Assembly (NCBI GenBank): GCA_029582165.1
Contig: CM055868.1
Span: 25,574,891 to 25,638,890 of the forward strand
DNA: 64,000 bases
From: Portulaca oleracea
Taxonomy: Eukaryota; Streptophyta; Magnoliopsida; Caryophyllales; Portulacaceae
Direction: 5' to 3'
Each line of letters begins with the position of its first letter. Positions within the stretch are counted from its first letter, which is position 1. A program made the translations under genes and the position numbers. The notes beneath the pieces were generated by a model, which saw nothing but the letters and a program-made list of their open reading frames with translations, was not told where the DNA came from and did no database searches. Below, in pieces: positions 56,998-64,000 of this stretch.

Positions 56998-58832
56998 TGT
57001 TCGGTTGTGTATTTTGTGGTTTTATAAGTTAAGGTTGTCGGTCTCAGGGATGGGTGTTAGGCTTGATTAAGGTAATCGGTTTGTGTAAGGGGTTTTTCTC
57101 AATGCGGAAAGCAATAAATTATATAAATAAAGCAATAAACTAACCTAGACATGATAATAATTAAGAAAGAAATAAAAGATGAAAGCAATTAAAAGCATGA
57201 AATTAAGAAAGCAATTAAACTAAAACTAATATGAAATCAGGAACAAGAGACTATACCTTTGATGATCTAAACTTCAATTAAATCCTTCACCTTAAACTTT
57301 CTCCCGAACAAATAAGAAAGCGTGAATTGAATTACTAAGAATCCCCAAATCCCCACTTGAGAGTGGAATTTGTGACCCTTAGCCCTCCTCCTCACTAATA
57401 GTTGGATTGGATTTTTGTGGCTAATCTAATAAAACCTCATTGACCCTAACAAAGATCAAGAACCCTAATAACAATATTTAGTAACTCTCATAACATTTGA
57501 CTCCACTTAACCAAAACAGAACTAACCCGATTACACTAATACTAACCTAAGAAACGACTTAACCCAAAACTGTAAAAAGATGAAATGCTGCAACCGTACT
57601 CCCTACTGCTCATTAACTAAACAGAGGAAAAAAAGGAAATCAAAACCCTACTCCCTACTGCCTATTAATCGAACAGAGGAAGAAGAAGGTAAAGAAAAAC
57701 AGAGAAAGAGAGAAAGAAAGAATCAGAGACGAACAGAGACAGAGAGAAAGACGAGACAGAACAGGGCACGAATTGAATCAAAAATCAACCAAAATCCTCA
57801 GAACATCAAATCCAAACCAAATCAAACTCAGAAAAAAATCAAACCAAATGCCGAATACATTCAAACCGAAAACTAATATCCAATCTCTCAAACATTCAAG
57901 AAAACGAATTACATGAACAATGAAAACAGAATTAAAAAGAAAAGCGATTAAAAACTTAAACCTAAAATCTAACCCTAAATGGAGGCTTTTGGGGCGTCAC
58001 TCCCAAAATCAACCATAGATAGTCTCGAATCTGCTCCTTCCTCTTCTTTTATAGTCGATACCGATCTCCTCCCTTCAATCCAAGCCGTCGATTCTCTTCA
58101 AGATGGCTGGTGGAGATGAACTTGATGGTTGGAGATGGAGGTGGTGATGGTGGATGCGTCAAATGCTTCGTACTTCCTCAATTACCAACTGAATCTGCAC
58201 AAAAATGAGAGAAAGAGAGTGAGTGAGAGGAGATATCGCGAGAATCGGAAAGGAGAAGAGAAAATGGAAAGAGAAGAGAGAAGGAGATGAAGAGAGATTG
58301 AGAGATGGAGTTCGAAAATGGTGATGATGGGTGTGGTGTCGTTTGTTGCTGGGCGAAGAGACAGAGAGAAGAGTGAGTAAGGGAGAAAGGGACGAAGAAA
58401 GAAAAAGAGTGAAATGAGGAAATGGGGGAAAATTAGGGTTTTGGGGGTTAATATTCGGCTGGGTAGAAGGAGGAAAATGGGGCGGGTAGATGGATTAGGG
58501 TATTAGGGTTTACGGGTAGGGTTAAATGGGTATTAGGTGGGTAGCTGGGTTGGGCTGAGGGAAAAACTGGGCCGAGACAAAGAGAAAGGAGAGGAGGGAC
58601 TTAGGATTGGGCTGGGTTGAGTTTTAGGAATTAGAATTAGAATAGGTTTTCATTATTTATTTCTAATATTTATCATTTTGATTCATATTAATAATAATAA
58701 TAACAAAAATAATAAAATGCTATAAAATCTAATAAAAGAGTAAAAACACAATAAGACTACTAAAATAATTATTAAAGACAAGCAAAAATACCCTATAAAA
58801 GAGAAGAAATCGGCTCGGAACGAGACCGAACA
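56998..58832 (-). repeat. 3' LTR of the minus-strand element
   Basis: 1835 bp. Its outer parts match 62382-63762 (for example the TTTTGTGGTTTTATAAG start and CCCTATAAAAGAGAAG near the end), but the middle differs strongly in length and content and includes a GA-rich stretch at 58200-58430. A minus-strand TATA box TATAAAAG lies at 58046-58053. On the minus strand the PPT GTTGGAGTGG lies next to 58832. Confidence 0.85.
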
Positions 58833-60793
58833 CCACTCCAACACAAGGGTTTGCTCGCCCCGAGCAAACTAAAAACAAAGAAAAGGACTAAAAAGGAAAA
58901 CTAAAAACCCTAACTCACTTTCGCAGGAATCGCGGATGCATTTAGCACATGCAACAAGCCCTTTAAACCCCCCCGGCAGCCCGGGTGGACGAGGTAGGTC
59001 TCGTGAGGGTTTATAGCAACTAGACCCACAAAAGCCATAGAAGAAGGAAAGAGGGAAAGAAAAAGAAATGAAAACCGAAAAATGAAACAAAACAAAAGCA
59101 AAGAAGATATTCCCATCCCCAATCATGCACCTAGTTCCCAAACCCGCCTCATCCATCAATTGGAAGAAGCAAGTATAAACAATTAAGACACGAAGGTTGG
59201 AAAACTGCCAATCTTTGAGATTTTGAACCAAAACACTTCCTGATGAGCAAAACACCTCGTGCATATGTGCAAGTGGGCTCTAGTCGGTCCTTCCTATCCT
59301 AAACTGCATAATCACGATTGTTAGATGCTCAAGCTCGGGATTATCTATCCTACTTCACTCTTGGTTTTTCTTTTAACCTCTCTTTTCTTTCTTTTTCTTA
59401 CTTTGCTCTCTTTTCTTTCTTTTTCTTACTTTGCTCTTTTCTTACCATTATTTTGCTCAACTCTTTTTTTCTTTTTTTCTTGCTTCGCTCTTTTCTTTCT
59501 TTTTCAAAACCTACGCTCTTTTATTTCCACTCAATCCGTTTTGTGTGTTTTAGAGCGTTTGTGTCGGGTTTTGCGGGATTTAAGCACCGGCCTTCGCAAA
59601 GGGTTACCCTCCCTGCTGGGTTTCTCCATATGTGGGTCATTGCACTTAAGGGGCATAGGGTGCCTATCCACCCAAACAAAGCCATGACATTAGGCCCGAC
59701 AATAATTATTTAATGCATTAATTAAGCACTTAAGCAATTGAACAACTAAAACCGTCTAACTTAGGTAAGAAGACACAGTCAAAGCGTGTAAGATTTGAGG
59801 ATTCTGCTTTCCCATTCCATGTAGAGATCTAATAGAGATAAGTCATGGCAAAAATCCTTCCTAAGGCCCATCATTATTCATACTGGCCGTTTCTAACTGA
59901 TTGAATCAATTGATTAGACAAATATCTACACAACTGTGAACGGAAACATCTTCAAAAAGAAAAACAACTTTTGGGTTTTTCACAACATTTCTCCCCCTTT
60001 TATTTTCTTTTCACACACAAAATTTTCAATTTTTAGACACAAACTACGAAAAACAAAAACAAAGACTCAAAAACTAGGTGATCTACCCATGACACATGGA
60101 AAACAACACCCCCCACTCCCACACAAAACTTCACAATGTCCCCATTGTGAGAAGAAGGATGTCACAAATAAGGTAGAAAACCTAAAAACACACAACAAAC
60201 ACATAACAAACAATAATTGGTGGCGACCCGAGCCCACACGGCTCCAACAACAATAATATCCCAACATTCACATTCAAGGGGTTCGCTACCCAAAAAGAAA
60301 ACCAAGCATGCAACATGGATCATCGATATATTCACATAAAGAGAGAGTGGAAAGTAATTACCTCAAGATCTTCAATTAAAAGCACTCAATCCACGATCCA
60401 AAGAACATCACACATAGGTTAGAAATAAACAAGAAAACATACTATGTGTGATGGTTCACATGCAAGATCAAAAAGAAAATCAAACTACACAAGACACTAA
60501 GGATTAATGAACTAAGAAAACAAACTAAAATATTTACAAAACGACTCTCTTTTTTTTTTCTTTTCTTAGACTCGAATACCGGAATACATACTACCCTCCC
60601 ACTCCAACACAAAGAGGTTTTCGTGTCCTCAAAATGGAAACAGAAGTAGGTAAGCAAACACCCCAAAATTAAAGACAAAGACACACACAAAAAGAAAATA
60701 AAAGAAGAAAAGAAAGACCAACTCACTAATTATACAAGAAGGGTGAGGAAGGATATTACCTCAAAGGCATCTTATCAAGAAATTCACTCCTTC
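58833..60793 (-). mobile_element. Non-coding 3' interior of the minus-strand element
   Basis: No coding region is supported; open frames here are Phe/Ser-rich products of T- and C-rich text. A second PPT-like sequence on the minus strand, TTTGTGTTGGAGTGGGAGGG (complement of about 60592-60611), is preceded by GAGGACACGAAAACC. It resembles the PPT at 58833-58845, so an earlier LTR boundary or a duplicated PPT may lie here. Confidence 0.5.
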
Positions 60794-61735
60794 TCACCTC
60801 AAGATATCGGGCATCATGTCAGAACCATTCAACGCCCGGAGTAACAAATCATGCATCCTCTCATGCATCTCAGAATGGTGGTGGTAAGAGCACACTCGCA
60901 ATAGCACATAAACAAACATTAGTGCCCTTAACAATTTATCAAATGCTTTAGAAAAGTCATAGAACTGATGAAATTCATGAATATACAAGACTTTTCTAGG
61001 CACGGTGAAAGAAGACATGACAAATGGATCCTCCCATTGACTCGTAAATGGAGATTGGGTATACAAATCAACGAAAGGAGGCAATACAACACATTTATGG
61101 ACATGCTCATGGGAAGACTTGGATGCAAACAACGACTCATAAAGCATATCACCATCAAAAGTATCATTGTCACAAACCAAGTCCAAACACTTAGGATCAA
61201 TCCCCATAGACTCAAGTTCATCATCACAAGATTGCACATCAATGGATTTACAAGAAAGGGTAGCTAATGCCTCACTAATGCAATAATTCTCAATGAAAGT
61301 GAACAAATCGGTGTCAAGCACACATTCAATCACCAAGGATTCAATTTCACTCTCAACAAGATCATGCTCAATTATATCACAAGCATCATAGCATTCAATA
61401 AACTCATTTTTTTCTTCACACAAAGGCATGGACAAGGGTGTGGACAATGGTTCATCATCTAGCATGTTTTCAACTAATTCTACATCATCACACACATAAT
61501 CATCATGTTCCTCATGCTCACTAGGTGGGGTTAGAGCTAAGGAATTACTAATCCTCCTTACAAAACTATGTCCATTACAGTAGTCATCATCATAATCATA
61601 ATCATACACAGAAGAATCGTCATGCATTTCAGGACTCAAAGACGATGAATGACCTATTTCAACTTTCGAATCAACCAATTGTGCAAGATAAGTTTCCACC
61701 CTAGGTTTAAGCACGTGTTCAATTCTTGCATGCAT
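60794..61735 (-). pseudogene. Acidic protein frame of the minus-strand element
   Basis: 313 codons on the minus strand, stop at 60794, start MHARIEHVLKPRVETYLAQL. It is rich in Asp/Glu and Cys, with runs such as DYDYDDDY and EHEEHDDYVCDD. No protease, RT or integrase motif is seen. It continues the frame of the next entry after a one-base shift near 61735, so both are probably one original gag-like product of about 450 codons. Acidic extra frames of unknown role occur in some large plant Gypsy elements. Function unknown. Confidence 0.55.
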
Positions 61736-62082
61736 TTATTCATCCTATCTTGTAAACCAACTATTTCAGCACCAATTTTATCTAGTCTACAAGATTCGGA
61801 AGCATGAGACGGAGATTCACAATGCACACACAAATGACGAGACTCAACATCATCACATGGAGAGAGATCATAACGTTTCTCATAGTGCAATTGAGCATGA
61901 AGAGCACATGGATTACCAAAACAAGAACCCGATGAATAAAAAGTCTCCCCGAATTGGCGAGTATCCGTGTACAACCAATCAAATAATTCCCAAGCCCGAT
62001 ACTCATTTTCAACATTGAAATCAAAGTAATTCAGAAGAGAACGGGTCTCGAAATTCAATCCCTCATTAGTACCAACTAACAC
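61654..62082 (-). pseudogene. Zinc-knuckle gag-like frame of the minus-strand element
   Basis: Minus-strand frame lying about 280 bp after the PBS. It contains a CX2CX4HX4C knuckle CVHCESPSHASESC (complement of 61789-61830), the nucleic-acid-binding signature of gag nucleocapsids. A one-base shift near 61735 separates it from the acidic part. There is no capsid domain I can recognise. The order, knuckle first and long acidic tail after, is unusual. Confidence 0.55.
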
Positions 62083-62362
62083 TTCCCAATTAGAATAAAT
62101 ATAACCATGAGGGGCTCAATAAGCAAGATCATCATTTAATCTATCATGATAATCACAAAATAATTCTTGCTCATTTTGAGGGAAGCTAAAACATGCCATC
62201 TATTTTTTTCCTTTTTTTTTGTTTTTTTTTTGTTTTTTTGTTTTTTTGTTTTTGTTTTTTTTTCGATATTCAAGTTTTTGTGCTAAATTTTTCTAACATA
62301 ATCGAGAAAGCAATTAAACTATTTACACAGAAACTAATCACCTAATCTACCAAATAACGCCA

Positions 62363-62380
62363 TCCCCGGCAACGGCGCCA
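62363..62380 (-). promoter_or_regulatory. Primer binding site, tRNA-Asp type
   Basis: On the minus strand TGGCGCCGTTGCCGGGGA, the PBS typical of Athila/Tat-group Gypsy elements, one base after the LTR. T-rich homopolymers lie at 62205-62275. Confidence 0.9.
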
Positions 62381-62381
62381 T

Positions 62382-63762
62382 TGTTCGGTTGTAATTTTTG
62401 TGGTTTTATAAGGATTGTCGATCTCAAGGATGGGTGTTAGGCTTGATTAAGGTAAATCGGTTTGTGTAAATGGGTTTTTCTCAAGTGCGGAAAGCGATAA
62501 ATTATGTAAAGAAAGCATTTAAATCTAACCTAGACATGATAATAATAAAGAAAGCAATTAAAAGAAAGCAATAAAGAAAGCACTTAAAGATGAAAGCAAT
62601 TAAAAGGCATGAATGAAGACAATGAATGAACAATGAAATTGGGAACGAGAAATTATACCTTTGATGACTAATCTTCAATAAACCTTCAATCTACACTTGA
62701 ATTTCCCCCGAACAAACAAGAAATTGTGGTTTGGATTACCAAGAATCCCCCAAATTCTCACTAGTAAGTAGAATTGGAGTTCCTTGACCCTCCTCCCCAC
62801 TAAAAATGGAGTTGATTGTGGCTAACACTATAAAGCTTGGAAAACAAGTCAACAATGACAATTATAGAGAGAGAGAGAGAGAAGAGAGAGAAAGCTTGTA
62901 AAACTTCAATGGAAACTTGCTTGAATTGAGAAAGCTTGAGAAAGTTTGAATACAAATGCTAGAAATCAATGAAAGCTTGAAGAACAATGAAGAACAATTG
63001 AAAACTTGAAGAACAATTAAGAGAGATTAAAGCAAATAAAGGAAAGCAATTAAATCTAATTCTACTCCTAAACTACCTAGGCTAATTGATAATTTAGATT
63101 AATACAAGTGGGTATTTATAGAAGAAGGAAAAATACAACCCAAAACCCTAGGACAAATCGCAAAGACGCGGCGTCTGCAGACAGTGGCTCGGCGAGCCAC
63201 CCTGCGCTCGGGCGAGCCAGCGTTCTGGCTGGTGTTTTTGTTGCCCCAGAAGCCTGGCTCGGGCGAGCCAGCGTTCTGGGCAGTTTTTCCCTGCCGACTT
63301 CAAACGCGCATAACTTCTTCATCCGAACTCCGTTTTAGGCCCGTAAGATATCGATGGAAAACTCTCGGTGTGTACTTTAAGCTCCCAAAATTTCAGACCT
63401 ATCGGAGTTGTAACGAAGGAGTTATGACCCAAAGGGTGAAGGCACACGTATTTCAAACCTTTGAGTTTGTACCGTTCCCCTGTTTTGCGCCAATCTTGAT
63501 ATGGAATTTCCGACTTCGGTTTTGCCTCGGCTCTCGGCTCGGGTTGACTTGGTTTGACTCGGATCTCGGCTCGGGTTGACTTGGTTAGACTCGGGAAATA
63601 GCTCGGGATTCCCTAAAAACCTTCAATTAAGCCCAAACTTCTTCTAACTCATTATTTTCCTACAAAACACCAAATCATTATATCTAATATATAAATAGGG
63701 GTTAAAACAAGCAAATATACCCTATAAAAGAGAAGAAATTCGGCTCGAAACGAGGCCGAACA
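62382..63762 (-). repeat. 5' LTR of the minus-strand element
   Basis: 1381 bp with TGTTCGG/CCGAACA ends. Minus-strand TATA box TATAAATA at 63113-63120. Holds two or three GGCTCGGGCGAGCC palindromes (63186-63275) and a 170-bp module (63281-63447) shared with 32567-32737. A GA microsatellite lies at about 62865-62892. Confidence 0.87.
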
Positions 63763-64000
63763 CCGCAAGACTTTCAAGACTGTATTCTTGACTACCATAT
63801 CCATGAACCCCCGTTTACTGGAAGTTACTACACTTGGACAAATAACCAAGTCCAATCAAGATTGGATCGAATTCTAGTCAATCAACAATGGTACTTGTTG
63901 GCAGACAACATTCAAGTAAGTTATCTATCCTCCAGTCTCTCAGATCATGTTGCTTTGCTGATAACGTTTCCTGGCAGGCAGAGACATACGTCTCCCTTTA
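63763..64000 (+). pseudogene. LINE copy B ORF2, continuation to the window edge
   Basis: Resumes the endonuclease frame: QDFQDCILDYHIHEPPFTG, then SYYTWTN, SRLDRILVNQQWYLLAD and LSDHVALLI, which contains the conserved SDH active-site motif. Copy A has LSDYS at the same place, so it lost that His. The frame runs off the window. Confidence 0.88.

Larger units (their letters stand above)
56998..63762 (-). mobile_element. Non-autonomous LTR element with tRNA-Asp-type PBS, inserted in LINE copy B
   Basis: Ends TGTTCGG and CCGAACA bound two LTRs: 1835 bp at 56998-58832 (3' LTR) and 1381 bp at 62382-63762 (5' LTR). On the minus strand the PBS TGGCGCCGTTGCCGGGGA (complement of 62363-62380) follows the 5' LTR. 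Target duplications are ACGCA (56993-56997) and CCGCA (63763-63767), 4 of 5 identical. Removing the element restores the LINE reading AFMTQDFQDC. The interior has a gag-like zinc knuckle and a long acidic frame, but no protease, RT or integrase. Internal size is 3.5 kb. Confidence 0.88.

Noticed and set aside
59318..59713. Phe/Leu/Ser-rich membrane-protein-like frames
   Set aside because: They arise from T- and C-rich low-complexity DNA inside a retroelement, in overlapping frames, and lack any conserved motif.

Overview
This 64 kb window is AT-rich nuclear DNA of a flowering plant, most likely a eudicot. It carries LTR retrotransposons primed by initiator tRNA-Met, a 5S-derived Cassandra-type TRIM, L1-type LINEs with a zinc-knuckle ORF1, CACTA ends, a Helitron 3' end and a hAT MITE. 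I cannot name the species. No intact host gene is visible. The window is a stack of nested insertions with broken fragments of host genes between them, as in pericentromeric heterochromatin.

Layout. 1-12864: a minus-strand RRM-protein pseudogene split by a Copia element (1368-11429, TSD AGAAC). The Copia is itself split by a composite insertion (5631-10740, TSD CCAGG) made of a reversed Cassandra TRIM joined to a deleted Gypsy element with a 3.5 kb LTR. 14457-17001: a non-autonomous CACTA element (TSD TTG) with a palindrome array and large foldbacks. 17.7-21.3 kb: an A/T-only-like tract, a 308-bp tandem duplication, a Helitron 3' terminus and a hAT MITE (20909-21348). 24.5-33.2 kb: an old Gypsy (LTR, PBS, gag fragment) split by a young CRM-like Gypsy (25667-31673, TSD GAAGC). 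33.2-34.55 kb: a minus-strand Tat-lineage pol relic, cut by a CACTA terminus at 34555. 34.6-42.9 kb: degraded sequence with an OEP16-like gene fragment, an LTR-like promoter, a 1.45 kb tandem duplication and possible exons. 42.96-54.09 kb: a LINE lying between two (TA)n tracts and split by a non-autonomous LTR element (44134-50364). 55.3-64 kb: a second LINE of the same family, split by a minus-strand element with a tRNA-Asp-type PBS (56998-63762), and running off the window.

Two systems stand out. First, the element at 44134-50364 has an uninterrupted 804-codon pol-like frame, collinear with Pol of the CRM-like element at 25667-31673, but with the protease, reverse transcriptase and integrase catalytic residues lost or deleted. 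It shares LTR ends, core promoter, PBS and PPT style with that element, so the two look like a parasite and its helper family. Second, the 5631-10740 insertion behaves as one integrated unit although its ends come from two different retrotransposons that share the last 12 LTR bases. All readings were made by eye from the sequence; no database search was run.
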